A stretch of DNA of 64,000 nucleotides from Enterovirga aerilata (lineage in GTDB: Bacteria; Pseudomonadota; Alphaproteobacteria; Rhizobiales; Beijerinckiaceae), in NCBI RefSeq assembly GCF_013044135.1, contig NZ_JABEPP010000001.1:868001-932000 (forward strand), in the 5' to 3' direction. The position numbers were made by a program, and so were the translations under genes. Position 1 is the stretch's first letter. Each line of letters opens with the position of its first letter. This document shows positions 30,634 through 39,728 of the stretch, piece by piece. Under the pieces are notes generated by a model. The model saw only the letters and a list, made by a program, of their open reading frames with translations, made no database searches and had not been told where the DNA came from.

Positions 30634-30825
30634 ATGAACGGATCCAACAATCCCGTCACCCTGGTCGATATCGACGTGCCCTTCGGCCGGCTCGTCGCCT
30701 TCTTCGTCAAGGCGAGCCTCGCGGCCATCCCGGCCGCGATCATCGTCTGGGTGATCCTGTGGCTGATCGCGGCGGTCGTCTGGGGCCTGCTCGGGTTGTC
30801 GTTCTTCAGGCCTTTCCAGATCTAA
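30634..30825 (+). CDS. Small membrane protein, 63 residues
   Basis: [20 protein letters not shown] followed by a single hydrophobic helical hairpin or long helix (residues 22-55: [20 protein letters not shown]) and the end FFRPFQI. The strongly hydrophobic, ordered composition and the polar cap argue for a real gene in this GC-rich DNA. It is divergent from apt (61 bases apart) and converges on mtnP with four bases between stops. No function can be assigned. Confidence 0.72.
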   Translation: MNGSNNPVTLVDIDVPFGRLVAFFVKASLAAIPAAIIVWVILWLIAAVVWGLLGLSFFRPFQI

Positions 30826-30829
30826 CGGC

Positions 30830-31705
30830 TCAGGCCCGCAGCACGCGCCCGGCGACCGCATCGAGCTTGGCGAGGAGGGCCGGATCGCGCGCGGCGGGCG
30901 CGGTCATGATGGCGTGGTCCAGGGCCCGGTCGGACTTCGCGGGGCATGGTTCCCGCTCGGCCGGGAAGTCGCGCGCGAGGCGGGCGACCAGGCGGGCAGC
31001 GTTGCCCGCATTCGCCTTCGCGACCGCGATGATGTCGGACACCTCGACCGCATGGTGCTCCGGGTGCCAGCAATCGTAGTCCGTCACCATGGCGACTGTC
31101 GCATAGGTGATCTCGGCCTCGCGCGCGAGCTTCGCCTCCGGCATGTTGGTCATGCCGATCACGTCGTAGCCTGCCGCCTTGTAGGACAGCGACTCGGAGA
31201 GGCTGGAGAATTGCGGCCCCTCCATGCACAGATAGGTCCCGCCCCGCGCCACATCGATGCCTTCGGCGGCGGCGGCCTCCGCGATCCGCTGCTGCAGGCG
31301 AGGCCCGACCGGATGCGCCATGGAGACATGGGCGACGCAGCCCTGGCCGAAGAAGGAACTCTCCCTCTTGTAGGTCCGGTCGACGAACTGGTCGACGAGG
31401 ACGAAGCGCCCGGGCGGCAGCTCCTGCTTGAAGGAGCCGCAGGCGGAGATCGAGACGAGGTCGGTCACGCCGGCCCGCTTCAGGACGTCGATATTCGCCC
31501 TGTAATTGATATCGGACGGGGCGTAGCGGTGGCCGCGGCCGTGCCGGGGCAGGAAGACGACGGTAGTCCGCCCGAGGCGGCCGATCCGCAGCGCATCCGA
31601 GGGCTCGCCCCAGGGCGAGGCGATCCGCTCCTCCCGGATCTCCTCCATCCCGGGCAGGTCGTAGACGCCCGAGCCGCCGATCACGCCGAGGATGGCCTTT
31701 GTCAT
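30830..31705 (-). CDS. mtnP: S-methyl-5'-thioadenosine phosphorylase
   Basis: 291 residues. Starts MTKAILGVIGGSGVYDLPGM; FLPRHGRGHRYAPSDINYRA and TYLCMEGPQFSSLSES are family signatures, as is VAMVTDYDCWHPEHHAVEVS. It splits methylthioadenosine, a by-product of polyamine synthesis, into adenine and methylthioribose-1-phosphate. apt is next on the same strand. 77 bases separate it from petC, with a hairpin in between. Confidence 0.95.
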   Translation of the reverse strand: MTKAILGVIGGSGVYDLPGMEEIREERIASPWGEPSDALRIGRLGRTTVVFLPRHGRGHRYAPSDINYRANIDVLKRAGVTDLVSISACGSFKQELPPGRFVLVDQFVDRTYKRESSFFGQGCVAHVSMAHPVGPRLQQRIAEAAAAEGIDVARGGTYLCMEGPQFSSLSESLSYKAAGYDVIGMTNMPEAKLAREAEITYATVAMVTDYDCWHPEHHAVEVSDIIAVAKANAGNAARLVARLARDFPAEREPCPAKSDRALDHAIMTAPAARDPALLAKLDAVAGRVLRA

Positions 31706-31722
31706 GTCCGCCCCAAAACGAA

Positions 31723-31747
31723 GATGGCCGGGTTTGTCCCGGCCATC
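31723..31747 (-). terminator. Hairpin after petC, dispersed repeat family
   Basis: GATGGCCGGG-TTTGT-CCCGGCCATC, a perfect 10-bp stem 35 bases past the petC stop and just upstream of mtnP. The same hairpin recurs at 63961-63983. It belongs to the common Hyphomicrobiales intergenic repeat that reads GRDKPGHD in one frame. It probably terminates the pet operon. Confidence 0.6.
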
Positions 31748-31782
31748 GCGATCGAAAGCAAGCTTCGGGCTGACCGCAAGCG

Positions 31783-32685
31783 TCAGCCCGTCGGTCCGAG
31801 CGGCGCCGTGCCGGGCGCGCCTTCGGCCTCGCCGCCGACCTGCGCCCAGACCTTCTTCTTCACGTAGTACATCAGGTACGAGAACACCGCGAGGAAGATG
31901 ATGACCATGAAGCCCATGCGCTTGCGCTGCTCGAGCGCGGGCTCGGCGGTCCACATCAGGAAGGCCGCGAGGTCCTTCGAGTACTGCTCGACGGTCTCCG
32001 GGACGGGGGAGCGGCCGTCGGGCCCCTTCGGATACTCGACCTGCCCGTCGGAGAGCGGGTTCGGCATCGCGATGACGTGGCCGGGGAAGTACTTGTTGTA
32101 ATGCCCGCCCGGCGGGACCGTGAAGCCGGCCGGCGGCTCCTCGTAGCCCGTCAGGAGCGCGTGGATGTAGTCCGGCCCGTGCTCCTGGTACTGGAGGAAC
32201 GGGATCACGTCGACGATGAACCAGGGGAAGCCGCGCTCGAAGCCGCGCGCCTTGGCGATCACCTGCAACGGGGGCGGCGCCTTGCCGCCATTCGCCGCGG
32301 CCGCCGCGTTCTCGTTCGGGAACGGGGGCGGAATGAAGTCGGCCGGCCGCCCGGGACGCTCGAACATCTCGCCCGCGTCGTTCGGGCCGTCCTGAACCTT
32401 GTACTCGGCCGCGAGCGCCGTGACCTGGGCCACCGAGAACTGGGGCCCGCCGTTCTGGGCCAGCGTGCGGAACGGGATCTTGAGCTGGTGGCAGGCCTGG
32501 CAAACCTCCCGGTAGACCTTGAAGCCGCGCTGCAGCTGGGCCCGGTCGAAAGTCCCGAAGACGCCGGCGAAGGTCCAGCTCTGGCGCGGCGGGTTCGGCG
32601 TGCCTTCGGCCGCCTGGACGGTCGCCGCACCGGCGAGGGTCCCCACCGCGAGGGCTGCGGCGAGAAGGGCGTGTCTGGTGTTCAT
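31783..32685 (-). CDS. petC: Cytochrome c1 of the bc1 complex
   Basis: 300 residues: signal peptide (LLAAALAVGTLAGAATVQAA), heme-binding CQACH at about residue 63, the axial-Met region VIAMPNPLSDGQVEYPKGPD, and a C-terminal membrane anchor (MGFMVIIFLAVFSYLMYYVK) followed by a short Gly/Ala-rich tail. It passes electrons from the Rieske protein to cytochrome c. Here it is a separate gene, unlike the fused fbcH of Bradyrhizobium. Third gene of petA-petB-petC. Confidence 0.96.
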   Translation of the reverse strand: MNTRHALLAAALAVGTLAGAATVQAAEGTPNPPRQSWTFAGVFGTFDRAQLQRGFKVYREVCQACHQLKIPFRTLAQNGGPQFSVAQVTALAAEYKVQDGPNDAGEMFERPGRPADFIPPPFPNENAAAAANGGKAPPPLQVIAKARGFERGFPWFIVDVIPFLQYQEHGPDYIHALLTGYEEPPAGFTVPPGGHYNKYFPGHVIAMPNPLSDGQVEYPKGPDGRSPVPETVEQYSKDLAAFLMWTAEPALEQRKRMGFMVIIFLAVFSYLMYYVKKKVWAQVGGEAEGAPGTAPLGPTG

Positions 32686-32716
32686 CTGGATGTGAGCCCC
32701 GAGATCTCGATGCCGG

Positions 32717-33994
32717 TCAGCCGCGGGTCGACGGTTCGGCCGCCGCGCCGACCGGCATGCCTGCTCCGCCCTTCTTGCCGAGCACCGTCTCGGCGATGGA
32801 GGAGGGAAGCGGCTTCGGGGTCTCGAACAGCCCGAGGAGCGGCAGGACGACGAGGAAGTGGATGAAGTACCAGGCGGTGCAGATGCGGGCCGCGATCACG
32901 TAGCCGCCCTCCGGCGGCTTGGCGCCGAGCCAGCCGAGCAGCACGCACACGATCACGAACACCCAGAAGAACTGCCGGTACAGCGGCCGGTAGTTCGCCG
33001 AGCGGACGCGCGAGGTGTCGAGCCACGGCACGAGCGCCAGGACGACGATGGCGCCGAACATCGCGATCACGCCGCCGAGCTTGTCCGGGATCGCGCGCAG
33101 GATCGCGTAGAAGGGCAGGAAGTACCATTCCGGCACGATATGCGCCGGGGTGACCGCCGGGTTCGCCGGGATGTAGTTGTCCGCATGGCCGAGATAGTTC
33201 GGCAGGAAGAACACCCACCAGGCGAAGAACATCATGAAGACGACGGTCGCGAACAGGTCCTTGACCGTCGCGTAGGGCGTGAACGGAACGGCGTCCTTGC
33301 CCGACTTGATCGGGATGCCGGCCGGGTTGTTCTGGCCGACCACGTGCAGGGCCCAGATGTGCAGGACGACGACGCCCGCGATCATGAAGGGCAGCAGGTA
33401 ATGCAGCGCGAAGAAGCGGTTCAGCGTGGGATTGCCGACCGAGTAGCCCCCCCATAGCAGCGAGACGATCGTGTCGCCGACCACCGGGACGGCCGAGAAC
33501 AGGTTGGTGATGACCGTGGCGCCCCAGAAGCTCATCTGGCCCCAGGGCAGCACGTAGCCCATGAAGGCGGTCGCCATCATCAGGATGAAGATGATGATGC
33601 CGAGGAGATAGAGCACCTCGCGCGGCGCCTTGTACGAGCCGTAATAGAGGTTGCGGAAGATGTGGATGTAGACGGCGATGAAGAACATCGACGCGCCGTT
33701 GGCGTGCAGGTAGCGCAGCAGCCAGCCGTAGTTCACGTCGCGCATGATGGCCTCGACCGAATCGAAGGCCAGGTTCGCATGCGGCACGTAATGCATCGCG
33801 AGCCAGACGCCCGTGACGATCTGGGCGGCCAGCATGAAGATCAGGATGGCCCCGAAGGTCCAGAAATAGGTCAGGTTGCGCGGGACCGGGAAGGCGATGA
33901 AGGAGGAATGGACGAGTCCCGCCAGCGGCAGCCGGCTTTCGAACCACTTCGCGAAGCGGCTCTTGGGAACATACGTGGTCGCGTGCTGGCTCAT
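32717..33994 (-). CDS. petB: Cytochrome b of the bc1 complex
   Basis: 425 residues with eight or so membrane helices. Includes WNFGAIL-like helix A context ([20 protein letters not shown]), [20 protein letters not shown] with heme-ligating His, [40 protein letters not shown] (the quinol-site PEWY) and a C-terminal tail. It carries hemes bL and bH and both quinone sites. It follows petA by 21 bases and precedes petC by 31. Confidence 0.97.
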   Translation of the reverse strand: MSQHATTYVPKSRFAKWFESRLPLAGLVHSSFIAFPVPRNLTYFWTFGAILIFMLAAQIVTGVWLAMHYVPHANLAFDSVEAIMRDVNYGWLLRYLHANGASMFFIAVYIHIFRNLYYGSYKAPREVLYLLGIIIFILMMATAFMGYVLPWGQMSFWGATVITNLFSAVPVVGDTIVSLLWGGYSVGNPTLNRFFALHYLLPFMIAGVVVLHIWALHVVGQNNPAGIPIKSGKDAVPFTPYATVKDLFATVVFMMFFAWWVFFLPNYLGHADNYIPANPAVTPAHIVPEWYFLPFYAILRAIPDKLGGVIAMFGAIVVLALVPWLDTSRVRSANYRPLYRQFFWVFVIVCVLLGWLGAKPPEGGYVIAARICTAWYFIHFLVVLPLLGLFETPKPLPSSIAETVLGKKGGAGMPVGAAAEPSTRG

Positions 33995-34015
33995 GACGTC
34001 GCCCTGGTCTCGATC

Positions 34016-34585
34016 TTACGCGTGTGCAGCTTTGGGGGCGGCGTTCGATTCCTCGCCGATCCGGATCTTCGTGTCCGACACGAAGGTATAGGGCGGGACG
34101 GGGAGGTTGATCGGCGCCGGGCCGCCGCGGACGCGTCCCGAGGTGTCGAAGACCGAGCCGTGGCACGGGCAGAACCAGCCGTGGAACGGGCCCTCGTTGC
34201 CCAGCGGCACGCAGCCGAGATGGGTGCAGTTGCCGTAGACCACGAGAATGTTCGGATGGCCCTCCTTCACGCGGGCGGAATCGGGCTGCGGGTCGGGCAG
34301 GCTGGCGAGATTGACGTCCTGCGCCGCCTTGATCTCCTCCTCCGTCCTGTTCCTGACGAAGATGAGCTTGCCGCGCCAGAACACCTTGACGATCTGACCG
34401 GGAGAGATCGGCGCGAGGTCCACCTCGACCGGGGCTCCGGCCGCGACCGTCTGGGCATCGGGCGCCAGCGAGGCGACGAAGGGCCAGGCGAGCGCCCCGA
34501 CACCCACGGCGCCGACCGCTCCGGTCGCGATCATCATGAAGTCCCGTCGGGTGTGTTGCGGCGCTCCGGTTGCGGTCGTGGCCAA
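34016..34585 (-). CDS. petA: Rieske iron-sulfur protein of the bc1 complex
   Basis: 189 residues from a TTG start at 34585, chosen because GGAG lies 8 bases upstream and the Tat-type N-terminus (TRRDFMMIATGAVGAVGVGA) then begins close to residue 13. The [2Fe-2S] ligands are in CTHLGCVPLG and CPCHGSVFD. It moves electrons from quinol to cytochrome c1. First gene of the pet operon. No ATG exists at a sensible position; an upstream ATG would add about 46 residues unlike the family. Confidence 0.93.
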   Translation of the reverse strand: MATTATGAPQHTRRDFMMIATGAVGAVGVGALAWPFVASLAPDAQTVAAGAPVEVDLAPISPGQIVKVFWRGKLIFVRNRTEEEIKAAQDVNLASLPDPQPDSARVKEGHPNILVVYGNCTHLGCVPLGNEGPFHGWFCPCHGSVFDTSGRVRGGPAPINLPVPPYTFVSDTKIRIGEESNAAPKAAHA

Positions 34586-34771
34586 GTCTCGGCTCCAGGC
34601 GGGATCGTTCAAGAACAGGCGGGACGGCTGCGCGTTTCCGGCTGCCGAGCTTGGCCCCGAGAAGCATTGCCGCGCGAACGCGTGCAATGCGACCCGGGGT
34701 CGCCCGCGGCGGCTGTTTGGCATAGCTCCAAAGCGGTGTCCACGCCCGTGCGGCGCTTCCTCGGCGGCGGC

Positions 34772-36187
34772 TCACATGGCGCGGCGAGGCGGAACGAGAC
34801 CGCGGCGCTCGCGCGCCCCCCAGCGCTGAAGATGGAGGAGCGACACCGCCGCAAGCCCGACGGCGAGGCCGATCCAGAGCCCGGCGCCGCCCAGGCCGCC
34901 CGGAAAGGCGAGCGCAAGGCCGACGGGGGTTCCGACACCCCAGTAGCCGAGGGCGGCGTTGAGCATCGGGCGTCGCGTGTCCTTCAGCCCGCGCAGCATC
35001 CCGGCGGCGACCACCTGGGCGCCGTCCGCCAGCTGGAACACGGCTGCGAAGAACAGGAACTGGACGGCCAGCGCGATGACCGGCCCGTTGGCGGCGAGTC
35101 CCGGGTCGAGAAAGGCGCGGACGAGATGCCCCGGAGCCGCGACCAGCAGGAGGGCCGTGAGCGTGCCGAAGCACATGGCGATCCCGAACGCGGCCCAGCC
35201 CGCCCGCCCGATGCCCTCCCGGTCCCGCGCCCCGAGCGCGTGCCCGACCCGGATCGTCGCCGCCTGCGCGATCCCGAGCGGGACCATGAAGCAGAGCGCG
35301 GAGATCTGCAGCGCGACCGTATGCGCGGCGAGCTCGGTGGTGCCGATCACGCCCATGACCAGGCCGGATCCCCCGAAGAACGCCACTTCGAAGGCGAGCG
35401 TGGCCGAGATCGGCATGCCGATGCGCCAGATCGCTCGAAAGCGGTTCCAATCGGCGCGCCAGAGCCTGCCGAAGATATGATAGCGGCGGAAGCGGCGGTC
35501 TGTGACCGCGACGAACCCGAGCGCCGCGAAGCCGAGCGTCGCCGTGATCGTCGTCGCGATCCCCGCCCCGACGAGCCCGAGCGCGGGTGCGCCCAACCTG
35601 CCGAAGATCAGCATCCAGGCGAGAAGCAGGTTGAGCGGCAGTCCGGCCAAGGCGACCGCAAGGCCCCAGCCGGGCCGGCCGAGCGCGGCCATGAAGAGGC
35701 GAAGGACCACGAAAGCGAGGTTCGGCAGGAGAGCCCATTGCAGGGCGCGGAGGTACTCGCCGGCGGCCGCCGCCAGCTTCGCTTCCTGCCCGAAGGCGCG
35801 CAGCAGCATCTCGCCCTGGTACAGAACCATCCAGGCCGGGATGCAGATCGCCAGCGCGACCCAGAGTCCTTGGCGTACGGTCCGGCGGATCTCGCGCACG
35901 GCATGGCGGCAGCGGCCGTATTCCGCCGCCACGAGCGGAGATACGGCGTTCACCAGCCCGATCGAGCTGATCATCACGGCGTGGAACAGGTTGGTGCCGA
36001 GCGCAGCCGCCGCGAGCGGCTCGGGTCCCAGGCGTCCCACCAGAATGACGTCGATCGTCGCCATCCCGGTTACGGCGAGGTTGGAGAGGACCATCGGCCA
36101 GGCGAGCGCGAGGGTCGCAGCCACCTCCGTGCCCCATGCCGTCCGCCGTCCCGGCCGCGCGCGTCCCTCCCCTTCTGGCTTCGTCAT
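34772..36187 (-). CDS. MATE family multidrug/Na+ antiporter (NorM-like)
   Basis: 471 residues with twelve predicted membrane helices in two similar halves. Motifs include LAWPMVLSNLAVTGMATIDV (helix 1-2), ELAAHTVALQISALCFMVPL and GIAQAATIRVGHALGARDRE, which are typical for MATE exporters of the NorM branch. It would export cationic compounds in exchange for H+ or Na+. Substrate unknown. Next to an ABC exporter on the same strand, 48 bases apart. Confidence 0.92.
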   Translation of the reverse strand: MTKPEGEGRARPGRRTAWGTEVAATLALAWPMVLSNLAVTGMATIDVILVGRLGPEPLAAAALGTNLFHAVMISSIGLVNAVSPLVAAEYGRCRHAVREIRRTVRQGLWVALAICIPAWMVLYQGEMLLRAFGQEAKLAAAAGEYLRALQWALLPNLAFVVLRLFMAALGRPGWGLAVALAGLPLNLLLAWMLIFGRLGAPALGLVGAGIATTITATLGFAALGFVAVTDRRFRRYHIFGRLWRADWNRFRAIWRIGMPISATLAFEVAFFGGSGLVMGVIGTTELAAHTVALQISALCFMVPLGIAQAATIRVGHALGARDREGIGRAGWAAFGIAMCFGTLTALLLVAAPGHLVRAFLDPGLAANGPVIALAVQFLFFAAVFQLADGAQVVAAGMLRGLKDTRRPMLNAALGYWGVGTPVGLALAFPGGLGGAGLWIGLAVGLAAVSLLHLQRWGARERRGLVPPRRAM

Positions 36188-36235
36188 GGGGCGGCGTGTA
36201 GCCGCCGGGCGGGCCCCCGGCCAGCGCGGGCGCTG

Positions 36236-38086
36236 TTATTCCGCCGCGACCTGATCGACCTCGCCCAGGAAGCCGCCTGACTGCCGCCGCCACAGTCGCG
36301 CATAGAGCCCGCCGCGCGCGAGGAGTTCGGCGTGGCTGCCTTCCTCCACCACCCGGCCGGCCTGGAGGACGACCAGCCGGTCGAGCGCGGCGATCGTCGA
36401 GAGCCGATGCGCGATCGCGAGCACGGTCTTGCCCTCCATCAGGCTCGTCAGCGCGTCCTGGATCGCGGCCTCGACCTCCGAATCGAGTGCGGATGTCGCC
36501 TCGTCCAGGATCAGGATGGGCGCGTTCTTCAGGATCACGCGGGCGATGGCGATGCGCTGCCTCTGGCCTCCCGACAGTTTCACGCCCCGCTCGCCGACCT
36601 GGGCGTCGTAGCCGCGCCGGCCCTTGTGGTCCTCCAGGTCGCGGATGAAGGCGTCCGCATGGGCGAGCCGCGCGGCCTCCTCGATCTCGGCCTCGCTCGC
36701 GCCGGGCCGTCCATAGGCGATGTTCTCGCGGATGGAGCGGTGCAGGAGCGAGGTGTCCTGGGTGACGACGCCGATCTGCCGGCGCAGCGAATCCTGCGTC
36801 ACGGCCGCGATGTCCTGCCCGTCGATCAGGATGCGGCCGCTCTCGACGTCGTGCAGCCGGAGCAGGAGCGAGGTGATGGTCGTCTTGCCCGCGCCGCTCG
36901 GACCGACGAGGCCGACCTTCTCGCCGGGCCGGATCGTGAGGTTCAGGTCCTCGAGGATGCCCGCCTCGCGCCCGTAGTTGAACGAGACGTTCTCGAACCG
37001 GATCTCGCCGGCCCGGACCACGAGCGGCCGGGCGTCCGGCCGGTCGACCAGCCCGTGCGGGCGGGCGATCGTCGCCATCGATTCCTGCACGACGCCGATA
37101 TTCTCGAAGATCCCGCGGACCGTCTGCATCACCCAGCCGGACATCGCCAGGATCCGCATGACGAGCGCGAGTCCCGCGGCGGCATCGCCGCTCGTCATCT
37201 GCCCTCGCGACCAGAGGAGGAGGGACAGTCCGGCAGTCGCGGCGAGCAGGGCGCTGTTCATGACCGACAGCACGCCCGTGACGCCGGTGATCAGCCGCAT
37301 CAGGTCGAGGAATGCGGCCATCCAGCGGGCGAGCGCCTCGCGGACGGAGGAGCGCTCCTCCTCGCCGCGGGCGAAGAGCTTCACGGTGAGGATGTTCGTG
37401 TAGCTGTCCACCACGCGGCCGACCATCACGGAGCGTGCATCCGCATTGGCGAGCGAGCGCTCCTGCGCCCGCGGGACGAAGTAGCGCAGGAGCGCGAGAT
37501 AGGCCGCGATCCAGGCAAGCATCGGCAGCGCGAGCCACAGGCTGATGGAACTGAATAGTCCCAAGGCGGCCAGGGCGAAGACGGCGACGTAGACGAGCGT
37601 GTCGAGGATCGTGACCGCGATCTCCCGGATCGCGGGTCCGGTCTGCGTGATCCGGTTTGCGAGCCGGCCGGCGAAATCGCCCTGGAAATACGAGAGGGAG
37701 TGGCCGAGCGTGTACAGATGCGTCCGCCAGCGGATCATCGTGGTCGATTGCGGCACGACGATCTGGTTCGACACGTATTCGTGGGCGGTGTGGAGGACAG
37801 GCCGGACCGCCAGGACGAGAACCGCGACGGCAGCGAGGGCCATCCCGTGCTCGGCCAGGATGCGGTCCGGCGACGACGTCGCCAGGATGTTCACGAACCA
37901 GCCGATGAGGAGATAGAGGCCGGATTCGAGCATGCCGACCGTGAGCGACAGGCCCAGCAGCACCAGGAGCCAGAATCGGATCGGCCTGAGATAGTGCCAG
38001 GCGAAGCGGCCGACGGTGGTCGGCGGCATCTCGCCCTCGGGAAATGGAGCGAAGGGCTCGATCAGCGTCTCGGGACGGCGGAACAT
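36236..38086 (-). CDS. ABC exporter, fused membrane and ATPase domains
   Basis: 616 residues: six membrane helices (residues 30-330) then an ATPase domain with Walker A GPSGAGKTT, signature VKLSGGQRQRIAIARVIL, Walker B ILILDEATSALD and the switch His in AIAHRLSTI. It is a half-transporter that should work as a dimer. The N-terminal region (RFAWHYLRPIRFWLLVLLGL) fits the multidrug/lipid exporter group. Substrate unknown. An EcfG-like promoter match lies 36 bases upstream of the ATG. Confidence 0.93.
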   Translation of the reverse strand: MFRRPETLIEPFAPFPEGEMPPTTVGRFAWHYLRPIRFWLLVLLGLSLTVGMLESGLYLLIGWFVNILATSSPDRILAEHGMALAAVAVLVLAVRPVLHTAHEYVSNQIVVPQSTTMIRWRTHLYTLGHSLSYFQGDFAGRLANRITQTGPAIREIAVTILDTLVYVAVFALAALGLFSSISLWLALPMLAWIAAYLALLRYFVPRAQERSLANADARSVMVGRVVDSYTNILTVKLFARGEEERSSVREALARWMAAFLDLMRLITGVTGVLSVMNSALLAATAGLSLLLWSRGQMTSGDAAAGLALVMRILAMSGWVMQTVRGIFENIGVVQESMATIARPHGLVDRPDARPLVVRAGEIRFENVSFNYGREAGILEDLNLTIRPGEKVGLVGPSGAGKTTITSLLLRLHDVESGRILIDGQDIAAVTQDSLRRQIGVVTQDTSLLHRSIRENIAYGRPGASEAEIEEAARLAHADAFIRDLEDHKGRRGYDAQVGERGVKLSGGQRQRIAIARVILKNAPILILDEATSALDSEVEAAIQDALTSLMEGKTVLAIAHRLSTIAALDRLVVLQAGRVVEEGSHAELLARGGLYARLWRRQSGGFLGEVDQVAAE

Positions 38087-38121
38087 GACGGCTCTTATCT
38101 GCCCGCGCGGCAGATCACTTC

Positions 38122-38146
38122 AACGCCGGGCTGCCTCCCGCGTTCG
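38122..38146 (-). promoter_or_regulatory. Weak EcfG-like promoter before the ABC exporter
   Basis: On the minus strand CGAAC-N16-CGTT; the general-stress sigma factor EcfG consensus is GGAAC-N16/17-CGTT, so one base differs. The -10 (38122-38125) lies 36 bases before the ATG. A single match of this quality could be chance. Confidence 0.3.
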
Positions 38147-38166
38147 TCCCGGCCGCCGGCAGCCGG

Positions 38167-38616
38167 TCACATCGGCGCGCGCAGTCCCGCCGCAAGCGGC
38201 CGCGATCGGCGGAAGCTCGCGATGCGGGTGATGCGCCCATCCGGGTCGAAGGCGAGCAGGAGGGTGAGAAGCTCGCCCGTTCCGTCCCGCAGGACCAGCG
38301 ACGCGGAAGCCCGATCGCCCAGGGCGCTCACGAGCTCCAGCTCGCCCACCCTCGCCCTGATCTCCGGACAGGCGGCCAGGAACTCGTCGCGGCTTCGGTA
38401 CAGCACGCCTCCCGGCGCGCCGCCCTTCGTGACCGGCACCTCGACCTGGAGGTCGGCGGTCATGCTCCTCCTCATGGCGTCGAGGTCGGTCCGGTTCCAG
38501 TGCCGAAGAAGCTCGACCGCCCAGGCGTCGTCTCCGGGGGGCTTGCGTTCCGCGTTCAGCTCCGCTCCTCCCCCGGCCGCAACTGCCAAGCTAGGGGGGT
38601 GTATCCTCGGACGCAA
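38167..38616 (-). CDS. NTF2-like (SnoaL-type) protein
   Basis: Up to 149 residues; the domain DDAWAVELLRHWNRTDLDAM with MTADLQVEVPVTKGGAPG and the C-terminal FDPDGRITRIASFRRS resembles the SnoaL/nuclear-transport-factor-2 fold, a small cone-shaped barrel used in isomerases and many proteins of unknown role. The start is unclear: the open frame begins at a TTG (38616) with no ribosome site, while a strong GGGGGAGGAG site sits before a CTG at 38559. No catalytic residues can be assigned. Confidence 0.7.
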   Translation of the reverse strand: MRPRIHPPSLAVAAGGGAELNAERKPPGDDAWAVELLRHWNRTDLDAMRRSMTADLQVEVPVTKGGAPGGVLYRSRDEFLAACPEIRARVGELELVSALGDRASASLVLRDGTGELLTLLLAFDPDGRITRIASFRRSRPLAAGLRAPM

Positions 38617-38649
38617 CCGGCTTCGCGCGACGAGGCTTCCGGCGATCGC

Positions 38650-39519
38650 TCAAATGATGGGCTTGCCGCCCGTTACGGCGACCATCGTGCCCGAAACGTA
38701 GCTCGCCTCGTCGCTCGCGAGCATGACGTAGACCGGCGCGAGCTCGACCGGCTGACCGGGCCGCTTCATGGGGACCTGCTGTCCGAAGTTCTTCACCTTC
38801 TCGGCCGGCATGGTGGACGGGATCAGGGGTGTCCAGATCGGCCCCGGCGCGACGGAGTTCGCCCGGATGCCCTTCTCGGCCAGCATCTGCGACAGGCTCG
38901 CGGTGAAGTTCTCGATGGCTCCCTTCGTGGCCGCGTAGTGCAGCAGCTGTGGGCTCGGATTGTCGGCATTCACCGAGGCCGTGTTGATGATGGAGGCGCC
39001 GGACTTCATGTGCGGGAGCGCCGCCTTGGTGATGGTGAACATCGCGATGATGTTCGTCTTGAAGGTGAGCTCCACCTCCTCGTCCGTCAGCTCCTCGATG
39101 GTTTGCACCGTGCTCTGGTGCGCGGCGTTGTTCACCAGGATCTCGATCCCGCCGAAGGCGTCGACCGTCTTCTGCACGATGTCGCGGCAATGCTGGGGCT
39201 GCGAGATGTCGCCGGGCAGGAGCAGAACCCGGCGGCCGGCTTCCTCGACGTGGCGGGCCGTGTCCTGCGCGTCCTCGTGCTCGTCCAGATAGGAGATCGC
39301 GACGTCGGCGCCTTCCCGGGCGAAGGCGATCGCGACCGCGCGCCCGATACCCGAATCGCCGCCCGTGATGAGCGCGCGCTTGCCGGCGAGCCGGCCGTGG
39401 CCCTTGTAGCTCGTCTCGCCGTGGTCGGGCACCGGCTTCATGACATCGGTGCGGCCGGGCATCGGCTGGCTCTGATCGGGGAAGGGAGGCCTGGGATAGT
39501 CGGGCATGGTCCGTCGCAT
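38650..39519 (-). CDS. General-stress-type short-chain dehydrogenase
   Basis: 289 residues from ATG at 39519. The N-terminal extension (MPDYPRPPFPDQSQPMPGR and DHGETSYKGHGRLAGKRAL) and the nucleotide-binding ITGGDSGIGRAVA match the YghA / general stress protein 39 group of SDRs. Catalytic residues: Asn in LVNNAAHQ, Ser in NTASV, YAATK with Tyr and Lys. The end YVMLASDEASYVSGTMVAVT is standard. Substrate unknown. Such SDRs often belong to the general stress response, and an EcfG-like promoter lies just upstream. Confidence 0.93.
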   Translation of the reverse strand: MRRTMPDYPRPPFPDQSQPMPGRTDVMKPVPDHGETSYKGHGRLAGKRALITGGDSGIGRAVAIAFAREGADVAISYLDEHEDAQDTARHVEEAGRRVLLLPGDISQPQHCRDIVQKTVDAFGGIEILVNNAAHQSTVQTIEELTDEEVELTFKTNIIAMFTITKAALPHMKSGASIINTASVNADNPSPQLLHYAATKGAIENFTASLSQMLAEKGIRANSVAPGPIWTPLIPSTMPAEKVKNFGQQVPMKRPGQPVELAPVYVMLASDEASYVSGTMVAVTGGKPII

Positions 39520-39556
39520 CTGCTGACCTGCCGGCGCGGCAGATCGTCGAGGCGAT

Positions 39557-39581
39557 AACGGCCTGACGCGGTGCGGGTTGC
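39557..39581 (-). promoter_or_regulatory. EcfG-like stress promoter before the SDR
   Basis: Minus strand GCAAC (39581-39577), 16 bases, CGTT (39560-39557): one mismatch to GGAAC-N16/17-CGTT. The -10 is 38 bases before the SDR ATG, so the leader would be about 30 bases. Family and position support it. Confidence 0.45.
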
Positions 39582-39655
39582 GGCCGGGTTCTGGGCACGT
39601 TGCGGGCGGGTAATGGGCTGGTCTTGGGCGGGTTGCGGCGGGGTTGCGGGTCGTC
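39573..39655 (+). other. G-rich tract with quadruplex potential
   Basis: An imperfectly repeated GGG-rich run (units such as GCGGGTTGCGG and GGGCGGGTAATGGG) fills most of the gap between the SDR and the peroxidase. Four G-triplets with short loops occur at about 39604-39628. It could fold as a quadruplex or simply be low-complexity DNA. Confidence 0.4.
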
Positions 39656-39728
39656 GCCCCGGCCGCACAGCTCTTGACATTCCGCGGCGGCAATATGCAA
39701 CCTGAAGGTGCATGTTCTCTCATGCCGG

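Noticed and set aside
32682-37538. A 1618-codon minus-strand frame across petB, petA, the MATE gene and part of the ABC exporter
   Set aside because: Same strand as the real genes but in another frame; it crosses intergenic gaps and has no recognisable fold.
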